Below, one piece after another: positions 10,836-20,924 of a stretch of 64,000 bases of DNA (within the stretch, counting starts at the first letter, position 1; the number at the start of each line of letters is the position of its first letter). The notes under the pieces are model-generated. The model had not been told where the DNA came from. It did not search any database and worked only from the letters and a program-made list of their open reading frames with translations. Position numbers and translations under genes: made by a program. Source of the DNA: Thermothelomyces thermophilus ATCC 42464 (lineage: Eukaryota > Ascomycota > Sordariomycetes > Sordariales > Chaetomiaceae); contig NC_016473.1 in assembly GCF_000226095.1 (NCBI RefSeq), positions 5,390,243 through 5,454,242 of the forward strand. Reading direction: 5' to 3'.

Positions 10836-11628
10836 ATGAGCGCGCCGGCAAGCAGCAATATCCACAACCTTAACGGGTCATGGACCATGGTGAGTCCTAC
10901 GCCCTCTTGACAGGCTCTTCTGCTGCGAACTGGTCATGTCGTGTGCCCGTAACTGACAGAAGATCCCTCCTCCCTCTCCCACCCCGACAGGACAAGAAAT
11001 TGTCGGACAGCATAGACCCGATTCTGGAGCTTCAAGGCATCCCTTGGTAGGTGAAATCCAGGAACTAACCGGGGAGGTTTTGTTTTTTACGTCTCTCTGG
11101 TCTGGTACTTGCGACTCACGAGGCATTTACTTCCATTCTCCGGAACATAGGATTGTCCGCAAAGCCGTGTCTTGGGCGACAATCACCGGAACGATTACAC
11201 AGACCAAGGATGAGAAAGGACGTACCATCATCCGCACCGAGCAGACGGCGACCGGTGGCTTGAAAGCAGAGACCGAGACCATCCAGCTTGACGGGTCCGA
11301 GCAGGTCCATGAGTCTGCCGTGTTTGGTAGCCAGCGGGCGCGGTCGCGCTGGCTGGACCTCACAAGCGAGCACCCGGCCCCGGGGGTCTCCAGCAAGGAA
11401 GAGATCGACCCTTACCTGGGCGAAGGTTGGCTGGAAGAAGAACCCGAGGGCTCACCCGGCCACGTCTGGATCACCGCGACGAACGAGAGAGCCGGATGGC
11501 GGGTGGACCAGGTCTGGGGCTTTGCTCTCGTCGACGGGCAGCGCTATCACGTCAAGAAATTTGTTGCCACAAAGGGCGAGGGGCGTGTCACCGCCAGGAT
11601 GGTGTATGCGTGGGTGCCTGCGCGGTAA
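10836..11628 (+). CDS. Small lipocalin-like (calycin) protein
   Basis: Three exons, 10836-10889, 10991-11046 and 11151-11628, give 195 aa. Introns start GTGAGT and GTAGGT and end in ACAG and ATAG. Splicing joins NLNGSWTM to DKKLSDSIDPILELQGIPW and then IVRKAVSWATITGTI. The N-terminal LNGxWxM and alternating beta-strand character through the rest (RTIIRTEQTATGGL, RSRWLDLT, WRVDQVWGFALVDG, YHVKKFVATKG) resemble an uncharacterised fungal family with a lipocalin-type barrel that recurs near secondary-metabolite genes. There is no signal peptide. Lipocalin-like proteins are known to shape pericyclic reactions in some fungal polyketide pathways, so a ligand-holding or cyclase role is possible but only inferred. 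Confidence 0.75.
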
Positions 11629-12410
11629 AACGTCGGTGGCCGGAATGTCTGAGACGGTTCGAGATCAATCGTGTGCATACATACGTGGTCCCATGGCGAT
11701 TCACGGGGCTTTTCACTCCTTGGCTTCAGACCAATACAGCTCGAGATTTTGTCGCCGGCCAAGCTTTTCGCTCACCCTAGCACATGCAAGCTTTCCCTAA
11801 AAAGGCCGCGTAGAGCTGAGACGGGTTTCAGCTGGTCCTGTTAGGCGCCACCCGATATGCGATTCCGGTTCAATTCCCTTTGTCTCCCCTCTTTGTATTC
11901 TTTCTCTGTTTAGATACGTATTTTCGGTCAGTCTCTTGTCGTTTGGCCCCTTCAGATATACACAATCGACAGAAGGTAATGCTCATATATACTTTCGTAC
12001 TTCTATGCTCATCACCACTGAGCATTATAATCCAGGATGTTGCTGGCGGGGTGAAATTGAGCGTCAAAAACTTGAAGTGGCGCTGGAACTTTTCATGGAT
12101 CATTGGGTGCTGAGTGACTTGCAATTTCAGTTGGCATCATGTTTTTTTAGATGGGAGAGGACAAATTAATAGGTATGTGCCCTACCGGAACCCTGTAAGT
12201 TACAGCATTTGACATTTGAATTTACGGTTTCTTTGCCAGTCTTGGCTATAGCTATGTTTTGTCTGCTAGTGCGTTTTTCCTGGTGGCCGCCAAACGCTTT
12301 GTTCCTCAAGCTGCCTATATCTGAAGGCTATACCACCCTTGTTAGTATGGCGAGCTAGACGTCTTGATTGAATAGAATCGACAGCTCTTGATGCATGTAA
12401 AGAATGTAGA
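11629..12410. other. Intergenic region up to the Copia insertion
   Basis: About 780 bp of moderately AT-rich DNA after the lipocalin-like gene. No reading frame with coding character. It ends at the CGGCC target duplication of the Copia element. Confidence 0.5.
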
Positions 12411-12415
12411 CGGCC

Positions 12416-12627
12416 TGCCGAACGCAGTGATGAGCTTCTGGGAGCGTTGAAAGCAGTCTGTAGTGGATGGCTTGTACGAAGGAAAAGAGTGCCTTGTTAA
12501 ACTATCTACAAAGGAGACAAAACGACTGATATTTATAGACAAAGGGACTAGCCAAAGCGTTAAATAGCCTTATACAGCTGTGGCATATATGTGGCTAATA
12601 CTCTTAGAAGCTCTACAGCTTCTGACA
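12416..12627 (-). repeat. Copia LTR, left copy (3' LTR of the element)
   Basis: 212 bp, begins TGCCGAACGCAG and ends CTTCTGACA on the plus strand. It matches 35894-36105 over its full length with scattered differences, mostly transitions. Confidence 0.92.
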
Positions 12628-13750
12628 CACCCCCTAGTTAAAGGCGATAGTCGTTTAACTACGCTTTGTAGTAATACTGTTCTTGGTATTATATCCTTTG
12701 TCGCTCTCACCTTGATAGCTCCTTTAGGGGGCCTGTCTTCTATATTTGGAAGTCTGAAAGAGTCAAGTATGGTAGAGCGATTCCTTTGAAGCTATAGATT
12801 AAATATAGCTATTATAGTTATAGTAGTAATAGTATTACTAGTTTTAATTATAGTAATAATAGGATGACGCCTCCTATACTCGAATCAATAGATAACTTAT
12901 TAGGTATGCCTGCTATAAATACTATAACTACTAGTAGGTTAACTCTTACTCTTATAATACCTTAAAAGCGTAAGCATGCTAAAGCTTCTAAACTAGCTTC
13001 TAAACTATAAGTATTCCTATTATCTCTGTTTAATTGATTTTATATTAGTTTTATAGTTTTTTAGCACTTTACTAGTTATATTAAGATTATTTAAGCTAAC
13101 TAAATATAGTAATATTATAGTTAGTAAGCTTTGTAAGGTACCTTATAGAATATATATATAGTTAGCTCTAATAGGACGTTCTTTTGGCAAATATCGCGAT
13201 CATTCTAGCGTTAGCTCCTACTACTACCATTATACCTACGGTTCCTATAAGTATAAGGAGATATATACTAATCGCCTATATATCTAATAGCTCTTATAAT
13301 GCTTATACTAACTATAATAGTAGTCTTACTTCTTACATTAGGTCGGTAAAAGATTTGATAAAGGCTCTATTAGATAGAGCCAAGGCTTTTATAAGTCCTT
13401 AGATTTTAAACCTTTACCCCTAATATATAGGCAAATCGCTAATAGTTATATATAGAATCTTAAGAAGTTATATATAGTTCTTTAGAATGACCTAAAACGT
13501 ACTAGTATAGACAATATAGAGGAGTATAAGCTTAATAAGGCTAAACTCGCGCGTTTTATAAAGATTGCCTACTCTATATACGACATCTTCTATTAGTTAG
13601 GCAAGATTAAGGAGTCTTGTAATGCTTGTATTAATACGTCCGATGACACGTTAGGTACTATGTCGTCGCCTAGCTAGGATAAAGGCAAGGGCAAGGCTAT
13701 TAATCCTAGCGATGGCTAATAGTAGTAGATAGGGAGTATTAGGCGGTATT
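12628..13750. other. AT-rich degenerate DNA inside the Copia
   Basis: TpA-rich sequence with one 72-codon open stretch at 13184-13402 (+) that I do not recognise. It lies between the 3' LTR and the recognisable pol remnant and may be element 3' sequence or a further, unrecognised insertion. Confidence 0.35.
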
Positions 13751-16700
13751 TTATTTGACGAATTTGACTTATCTTCTACCCCCTAGTTATATAAGCCTAT
13801 AACTAATATCTTAAAGATTAAGAAAAGCCCTTTAGTATTTAAAGGCTTATTAGCTAAGTCGTTTAGTAAGCCTATCTGCTAATATCTAACTAGTTAATAG
13901 ATATATAGCTTTAAACGTTCCTTTCGCTACTTCCTAGTATAACTATATATTATAGATGTCTATATACTATAGGTAAGTATTAATATGTTTGTTCTTAGCT
14001 ATTACTAGTCTAATCGTTTGCTAATTATTATAGTAGATGTTCCAGGGTTCCCTAAGCTTAAGATTAATATCCGTAAATAGCCTTTTAAGTGTTATAGCCT
14101 CTCTTGCTATAAGGGAGAGCGTTAGAAGTTCTGCTTTAGTGCTTAATATTATAATAGTATCCTAGTATAATACCTTCTATATGATGGGACCTCTAAATAG
14201 GAAGAAGATATATCCTTATAATAAATACTATATATCTAGATCATCTATATATAAAGCGTCTCCAGCGATCATAAGTGTCGAACTTTCTAGCGCTTGTTTA
14301 CCTTTATACTAGATTAATAGGTAAGAGCTCCTAAATAGATATCTTACTACCTACTATACCTCCAACAAGTAGTCTAGTCCTAGGTTAGTTAGGTATCAAG
14401 AAAGTACTAAATAAGTATATACGACGTCTAGATATAATATGACTATATAGTATAGGATTAATCCGATAAGCTCCTAATACTCTTTAATCTATATACCAGT
14501 AGCGCTCCCTTTAAACTTCTTAAGTTCTTTATAGCTTAAAGGAGTTAGCTTATATATACTAGATATATCTAGCCTATATCTTCTTGCTACCTTTCTAATA
14601 TATTAGTTATAGATTAACTATATCTTATATATAGGTCGGTCTCGAATCACCCTAATGCCAAGGAACTAACCGACATTACCCTACTTATAGACGTCATATC
14701 AAGCTTTGATTCCTTCTATTATACGCTTAGCCGCTATAGCGTTACTTTTGTAAAAGAAGACCAAGAAGTTGTCAATATAGAAGATCAGGATGACTCGTTT
14801 ATCGTAGCTTAAGAAGAGGCATTTCTCTTCGCCTAATAGTTCTATACCTAGATCTGATAGCGTTTTATAGAACTCCTTATACCATAAGAGTAGTAAGTCT
14901 CTTAAGCCGTATAGAGCTCTTTGTAACTCTATATATTTCCCTGGCTACTTGAATCCTTCTAGTAATTCGTAGACAATAGGATCGTCTTCTAGTCGTTCGG
15001 CGTTAAGGAACGCTTACATTATATTAAACTACTTAACTTCTAAGTCGAAGTATATAGCGATCGCTATTATTATATAGAACGACTATATCACTAGAGTAGC
15101 TATATATATACTTTCTACTAAGCTAATATCTTATAGATCTCCTTATATATAGATTCTTGCCTTACACTTCTCTAGGAAACCGTCCTTATTAAACTTATAT
15201 ATAAAGACCTATTTTAATAGGATAGGTCGTGCTTTCGCCTGCTTATACGGTACGATCTTCTACGTTCCCTTACTCTCTAAGTTATATATCTTCCTACGAG
15301 CCACGTCTTTGAATTACTATTCTAATAGGTGGTTATATAGGTCTTACCAGTTGGTAGGAATATAGGTAAGATCGTCAATATACTAATACGGCTTATTTAG
15401 AGCTGCTCTAAGGTATATAGTATCCTTTTATCGTATAGCGGTAGCAAACACTATATATATCGTTCTTATACTCTAGTCCTCTAGGTAAGCTTCCTATTAA
15501 TTAGATAGGTAAGTCTTATAGAACTGTCGCTAGAGTTCCTTAATTATATAGATAAAGGAGTAGTAATAATTGACCTTTTCTTTATTTTATAGCCTTTCGC
15601 TTGATTAGACAGGGTCCCTAGGCTTATAGGCCCTCTTCCTACCTCTACCTCTCCTCATAGGAGGTTACCAAATAGCTTCTCCTTTGCTTTTACCTTCTAA
15701 AGGATATATTAGCTAATCCGGACTTTGCTTAACGTTCTACTCCTCTAGCTTAGCCAGGTATAATATATTAGTAGTACCGTCCCTAGCTTCTAGCTCTTCC
15801 GTCTACTTGTTATATACGTTAGATTCTTCTATAGAAGGTATTCCTCTATTAGATTTGACGGCTCCCCTGCTCTCCCTAGTGTCTAATTAGCTAGCTAGTA
15901 ACTAGGAAGGCCCTAATTTAAACCTTCCTACTTCCTAGTAGACATCCCCTTTACTAGCCAGTACAAGGCAAGTTACCAAGGGCTTAAGTGTATATTTAGG
16001 GGTCAAGAGTCCTCTAAAGCTCTCTATCTATTTAATAAGTTCGCCTATTGCTTACGTCTCTGCTATAAGAGTCTCTAGAACTAATTACTTGCTTATAGGC
16101 TATGTATTAGAGAGCTCCCTTACCCCTAAGTCTTAACCCTATTAAAGAGGTTAGTCTACCGCCAGACTCTTTTACGATAGAGGTGGCCAAGCTACTATAA
16201 TAGAGTCTTCTATTGGTTGTCAGGTCTATTATAATGTTTCCTAGAGAAAGTCGGTATCCTAGGAATCTTTGCCAAGATCAAATTAATTAATTTCCTAGCT
16301 TACTACCGTTAGTAACGACTTTATAAGCTGCTCTTTACCTAGACAGTAGAAAGTCTTCTTATTAAAGTAAACGTTATGAGTTATAATGACCTTATCAAGC
16401 TTAGGTATCTAAATACGATAGATATTAGATATATAATATCCTATAAGATACCTTATTAGCCTATGTGGTAGTACCTTAAAGTCCTTTATATGCTACTTAG
16501 CTTCCTTATCCTTATAGAGGATATATACCTAGTATTTATATATGAAGATATCACTCTAGTCTAAGCGTAAGTCGCTAGTTAACGTAATTATTAAGCTAGG
16601 TTCGTACTAGCGAAAATACTATTTAAACTAGCTATAGAGCACTTTATTAGGAGTTCTAAACGAGTAAGCATGGCTTGGGCTTATTATATATAAGTATACT

Positions 16701-17609
16701 ACCGCTTATACGCTTTCTGACTGGAGCTTTGTAGGCAGATTCGTACCGTTAAGCATCTTAATTAAGCGTAAGATCAGTTCTTACCTTACTTGCTCTACTA
16801 GTCCGTTAGGCTTATAGGTATATAAAGGTAAGAGTTTAAGATTAATACTACTTTCTATAGCCTAAGTCTAGTAGTATATTAGTATATGCCTTACTAAACT
16901 AATTATTATAGTATCGTTATCCTACTTAATCTTATAGATAGCAAGCCTGTATTAGCGTCTTACCTAGCTCTCGAAATTCCAGATGACTCCTATGATCTAG
17001 TCTAGTAACTTCGTCATTAAGAGGAAAGGGAAGAGCTTCCTACTATACTCGTTAATAATTACAAGTAGCTATTACGATCTATTAATCGCTTTAGGATAGT
17101 TAAACGGATCCTAGGCTACTTACTAGAATAGGCACGTAGACTTTTACTTAGGTAGTATTTTTCTAGAGATAACCTTGCTTACGTAAGTATAAGTGTAGCT
17201 CTTGTACTTAATATACGCTGTCCCCTTGATATAAATGCTTCTAGTGTTATTAATAAGCGCTTTTAACGCTTCTAGTCCGAGGTGGCCAGCTCTTAAGTGC
17301 CAAAGATCCTTGGTATCCTCTCTCGTAGTAGGTAACGCTCGTGTCTAGGACCATCTACCATATATAGTAAACACGTTCTACAAGGATATACGAACGTTTA
17401 TAATACCTGTTTTACTAATTAAGATATAATCTAGGAAGCTTAAGTAGCAGGAAAGTAGCTTATATTTAAGGAAGGTAAGATTATACTTACGTTCTAACTT
17501 ACAAAGGATAATGTTATTTTCTAGTATTCTAAAACATAGTAAGCAATCTAAGCTATAGTACTAAGCACCTACCTTAAGCAATAGAGCTTCTAAGACAATG
17601 TTAATAGAA
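13750..17609 (-). pseudogene. Copia pol remnant (pre-integrase, integrase, RT, RNase H)
   Basis: The minus strand, read with interruptions, gives a Copia order. A pre-integrase stretch near 17.3-17.2 kb reads LWHLRAGHLGLEALKAL followed by INNTRSIYIKGT. Integrase-like sequence follows to about 16 kb. The RT active-site region at about 14.75-14.80 kb reads VILIFYIDNFLVF. Every few dozen codons carry TAG or TAA, many at expected Trp or Gln positions. Domain borders are approximate, and the RNase H part is assumed from order rather than from a motif. No functional protein is possible. Confidence 0.7.
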
Positions 17610-17814
17610 GCCTTAAGGGGATTGAGAAGTGGTGCCGTGCGTTCGCGCGCCCCTAGGTCCTTTAGCCGGCCGCAGGTGTAGGGTAGGTCGGGTGGGAGAA
17701 AGGGACGCAAGGGTAGGGAGGCCTCGGCCTCTCGGAGGTTTTAGGGGGCGGGCGCCCGCGTCTAAAGTCCTGCCTCTATGTCCTAGGAGGCGGTATAGGG
17801 TAGGTCGGTTAGGA

Positions 17815-18325
17815 GGATAGGGTGTAGGGTAGGTCGGTATAGGGTAGGTAGGTTGGGTATAGGGTGGGTAGGCTGAGAAGGTAGGCCGGGTGTAGGGTAG
17901 GTCGGCTAGGCCGGGTATAGGGTAGGTCGGCCGGGTATAGGGTAGGTAGGATAGGCAGGGTATAGGGTAGGTCGGTGTAAGGTAGGTCGGTTAGGAGGAT
18001 AGGGTGTAGGGTAGGTCGGCCAGGTATAGGGTAGGTCGGTATAGGGTAGGTCGGTTAGGAGGACGGGTGTAGGGTAGGTCGGTGTAGGGTAGGTAGGATA
18101 GGCCGGGTGTAGGGTAGGTTAGTTGGGATGGGTGTAGGGTAGGTCGGTATAGGGTAGGTAGGATAGGCGGGGTGTAGGGTAGGTTGGTTAGGAGGATGGG
18201 GTGTAGGGTAGGTCGGTGTAGGGTAGGTCGGCCGGGTGTAGGGTAGGTAGGATAGGCGGGGTGTAGGGTAGGTTGGTTAGGAGGATAGGGTGTAGGGTAG
18301 GTCGGTGTAGGGTAGGTAGGATAGG
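17815..18325. repeat. Minisatellite array 1 (TAGGGTAGGTCGG-type units)
   Basis: Tandem, slightly variable units such as GTGTAGGGTAGGTCGG and ATAGGGTAGGTAGGATAGG, with short spacers. The reverse strand encodes a meaningless Tyr-Pro-Thr repeat. The TAGGGTAGG core is reminiscent of TTAGGG but is not a telomere repeat. Confidence 0.9.
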
Positions 18326-18400
18326 GCGCTATATGCGGCCGCGAGCTCGTGAGCCTATTTTTAGTGAAGGCTATATAAATAAGCTTTGCGTTACCAGGCC
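18325..18400. repeat. Dispersed GC-rich repeat, copy 1 (partly mutated)
   Basis: Starts at GGGCGCTATATGCGGCCGCG and follows the same order as copies 2 and 3 (GAGCC, ATTTTTAG, GAAGGC, then a TTTGCG region) with several C-to-T or G-to-A changes. Confidence 0.7.
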
Positions 18401-18726
18401 TTGCTACACTCGAGTAGTATAGGCCGTGCTGCCTATTAGGCATTGCTTGCCGGGCTGTATAAGGGAGGGGTCGGGGCCGCGGTCTAGGGTAGGTCGGGTG
18501 GGATGGGGTGTAGGGTAGGAGAAGCGCTCTAGTCGTATATCTTTTTCTCTAGGTCTATTATTAGTATTGGCTATAGGGCGACGTACCCTGCCTTGTTATA
18601 ATATTATATTGTATGTTTAGGCCTATACTAGCTTATAACCTATTTGTATCTAGCTTATTAGGTACGGCTTCCTTTGTATATAACTAGAGAGGCTCTGGTA
18701 TGCTTGTTAGTATAGCGGTATAGGAT

Positions 18727-19010
18727 TAATAATAATAGTAATAATAATAATAATAGTAATAATAATAATAATAGTAATAATAATGATGATAGTAATAATA
18801 ATAATAATAGTAATAATAATAATAATAGTAATAATAATAATAATAGTAATAATAATAATAATAGTAATAATAATAATAATAGTAATAATAATAATAATAG
18901 TAATAATAATAATAATAGTAATAATAATAATAATAGTAATAATAATAATAATAGTAATAATAATAATAATAGTAATAATAATAATAATAGTAATAATAAT
19001 AATAATAATC
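18727..19010. repeat. Microsatellite, 18-bp unit of TAA with one TAG
   Basis: About 15 near-perfect copies of (TAA)5TAG, with slight variation at the left end. The 18-bp higher-order period is clear because the single G recurs every six triplets. It begins right after TpA-rich DNA and ends at TAATAATCTATT. Confidence 0.95.
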
Positions 19011-19284
19011 TATTTATATCTTATTTAAAATGCTTGTATAGCTGCCTACTCTTAAGGAGTAGTTAGATATAAGATAGTAGGGTAGCTAGCTAACCTAGGC
19101 TAGACGTTCTCGTCCCTTAGCTATATAAGTGCTATATATTATAGTTAGTTATCTAACCTACCTTCTTACTTTAGCAGAAGAGGTAGGGTTCTAGTATAGC
19201 TAATAGGGCTTCTAGGCCTAAGGGCCTGTTATTCGAGTTATTATAGGTTAGTATTTAATATAGTTATAGGGATAGGCCTCGATT

Positions 19285-19885
19285 ATAGGTATAGGATAGG
19301 TAGGATAGGTATAAGGTAGGTCGGGTAGGCTAGGTATAGGGTAGGTCGGTTAGGAGGATAGGGTATAAGGTAGGTCGGCTAGGTATAAGGTAGGTAGTAG
19401 GTTAGGCAGGGTATAGGGTAGGTTAGTATAGGGTAGGTGGGATAGGCAGGGTGTAGGGTAGGTCGGTTAGGAGGATAGGGTGTAGGGTAGGTTGGCTAGG
19501 TATAAGGTAGGTAGGATAGGCAGGGTATAGGGTAGGTTAGTATAGGGTAGGTCGGCTAGGCAGGGTGTAGGGTAGGTCGGCCAGGTGTAGGGTAGGTTAG
19601 TATAGGGTAGGTCGGATAGGCAGGGTATAGGGTAGATTGGTATAGGGTAGGTAGGATAGGCGGGGTGTAGGGTAGGTTAGTATAGGGTAGGTTGGTATAG
19701 GGTAGGTCGGTATAGGGTAGGTCGGCTAGGCAGGGTGTAGGGTAGGTCAGTTAGGAGGATAGGGTGTAGGGTAGGTCGGCCGGGTGTAGGGTAGGTTGGC
19801 CGGGTGTAGGGTAGGTCGGTGTAGGGTAGGTCGGTTGGGAGGATGGGGTGTAGGGTAGGTCGGTGTAGGGTAGGTAGGATGGGGC
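19285..19885. repeat. Minisatellite array 2 (same unit family as array 1)
   Basis: A second array of TAGGGTAGG-based units, interrupted and partly C-to-T changed on its left side. It runs into the same GGGCGCTAT(G/A)TGCGGCCGCGAG junction that ends array 1, so both arrays end at a copy of the dispersed repeat. Confidence 0.88.
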
Positions 19886-20040
19886 GCTATGTGCGGCCGC
19901 GAGCTTGCGAGCCCATTTTTAGCGAAGGCTATATAAACGAGTTTTGCGGAACCTGGGATTCCACCCCCGAAGCCGCCGGCGCGTGCGCCCCGCTGCGCAT
20001 CGGTCGGTGGGTATATGAGAAGGGGGCGGGCAAGCCGGAA
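19881..20040. repeat. Dispersed GC-rich repeat, copy 2
   Basis: Contains CCCATTTTTAGCGAAGGC, GAGTTTTGCGG, GGGATTCCACCCC, GCCGGCGCGTGCGCCCCGCT and GCGCATCGGTCGGTGGGTAT. It matches copy 3 closely over about 130 bp. Confidence 0.85.
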
Positions 20041-20157
20041 GCTAGAGGCAACTGCTACTGTTAGCTGCCGCTGGCCTCCGCGGCCCAGGGCGCGGCATGG
20101 CTGCGTTGAAGTCTCCCAGTCTCCCACCCGTTGGCTGCGCGGATCCGCCCGTCTTGG

Positions 20158-20290
20158 TGGTTGCGAGCTCGCGAGCCCATTTTTAGCGAAGGCCATACAA
20201 ACGAGTTTTGCGGGGCCCGGGATTCCACCCCGGAACCCGCCGGCGCGTGCGCCCCGCTGCGCATCGGTCGGTGGGTATGTGAGGGAGGAA
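20158..20290. repeat. Dispersed GC-rich repeat, copy 3
   Basis: Near-identical in order and sequence to copy 2, from GAGCTCGCGAGCCCATTTTT to CATCGGTCGGTGGGTATGTG, then an A-rich tract (20288-20306). The short repeat length may explain why these copies escaped RIP. Confidence 0.85.
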
Positions 20291-20377
20291 GAAGAAAAAA
20301 AAAAAAGCTCCTGCGGGGGGGCTGTCGGGCACGCCTACTTTCGGGCAACCCGGTACCTCTCTGCGGCAGCCTTCTAT

Positions 20378-20591
20378 ATAGAATCCTTTGACGATAGCGA
20401 TATCTTTAAGCGTTAGGCTCTCGGTATACGGTCTATATAGTCCATCTAGAACGTTCTCGATCACCTAAGTGCCCCTTTTACTAATAAGGAAGGTCATTAT
20501 ACCTGCTTTAATAAACTTAGGATCTTCTACCTTGACAAACGTCCTAGGTAAAAGGAACTTCTTATCATTAACCAAGTAGGTCGTACTATAT
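20378..20591 (-). pseudogene. Copia protease / pre-integrase remnant
   Basis: The minus strand reads TFVKVEDPKFIKAGIMTFLI and, after a stop, YTESLTLKDIAIVKGF, which fits the Copia region just before the GAG-pre-integrase domain (compare the usual LTLKDVxYVPGF). It links the Copia sequence on either side of the GC-rich island. Gypsy-1 begins immediately to the right. Confidence 0.6.
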
Positions 20592-20924
20592 TGTTATAGG
20601 CCTAGGCTTTACCTAGGCTAAACAATGCCAGGCTTTGCCTAGCAACGGACCAGACCTACCTAGCAATAGACCGGACCTACTCGACCTACCTAAGCGTGTA
20701 TAATTGGTTCGCAAGACGTTTATAGGTTGTTCGTAGGGCGTACGGTTAGGGCCCGCTTAGGACCTAACCTAGAGCCTAACTAGGCCCTACCTAGGTTATA
20801 TACATATATACTAAAAAGGCGCTCCTCTATATAACTCTTGTATTCTTTCTCTTTTTCCTCCTTAAGGTAGTCAAATAAAACATTATATACTTATCTATAG
20901 ATGCTATAAGGCTAGTACATTACA
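20592..20924 (+). repeat. Probable 5' LTR of Gypsy-1
   Basis: Starts TGTTATAGGCC and ends CATTACA, followed by a leader and then gag. It contains GC-rich palindromic pieces (CCTAGGCTTTACCTAGGC). No second copy is present in the window, so the borders are inferred. Confidence 0.5.

Larger units (their letters stand above)
17610..20377. mobile_element. GC-rich island inserted in the Copia pol region
   Basis: The Copia frame breaks at about 17.61 kb and resumes at about 20.38 kb. The string ATAGAA occurs on both sides (17604-17609 and 20378-20383) and could be a target duplication. The roughly 2.8-kb insert is partly GC-rich and largely free of RIP, unlike its surroundings. It holds two arrays of a TAGGGTAGGTCGG-type minisatellite, an 18-bp TAA/TAG microsatellite and three copies of a dispersed 130-170-bp repeat. 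It has no clear terminal inverted repeats and no coding capacity that I recognise, so its class is unknown. Confidence 0.5.

Noticed and set aside
17815-18325. Interstitial telomere
   Set aside because: The units contain TAGGGTAGG but no runs of TTAGGG; at most a distant resemblance.
17991-18443. Open frame encoding Tyr-Pro-Thr repeats
   Set aside because: It is the translation of the minisatellite, with no other coding sign.
18783-19028. Open frame of Ile/Val repeats
   Set aside because: It is the translation of the TAA/TAG microsatellite.
17815-19885. CRISPR array
   Set aside because: The repeats are contiguous tandem units without unique spacers, in a eukaryotic chromosome.
20183-20464. 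Open stretch on the minus strand across the GC-rich island border
   Set aside because: It joins Copia remnant sequence to the dispersed repeat and is not a gene.
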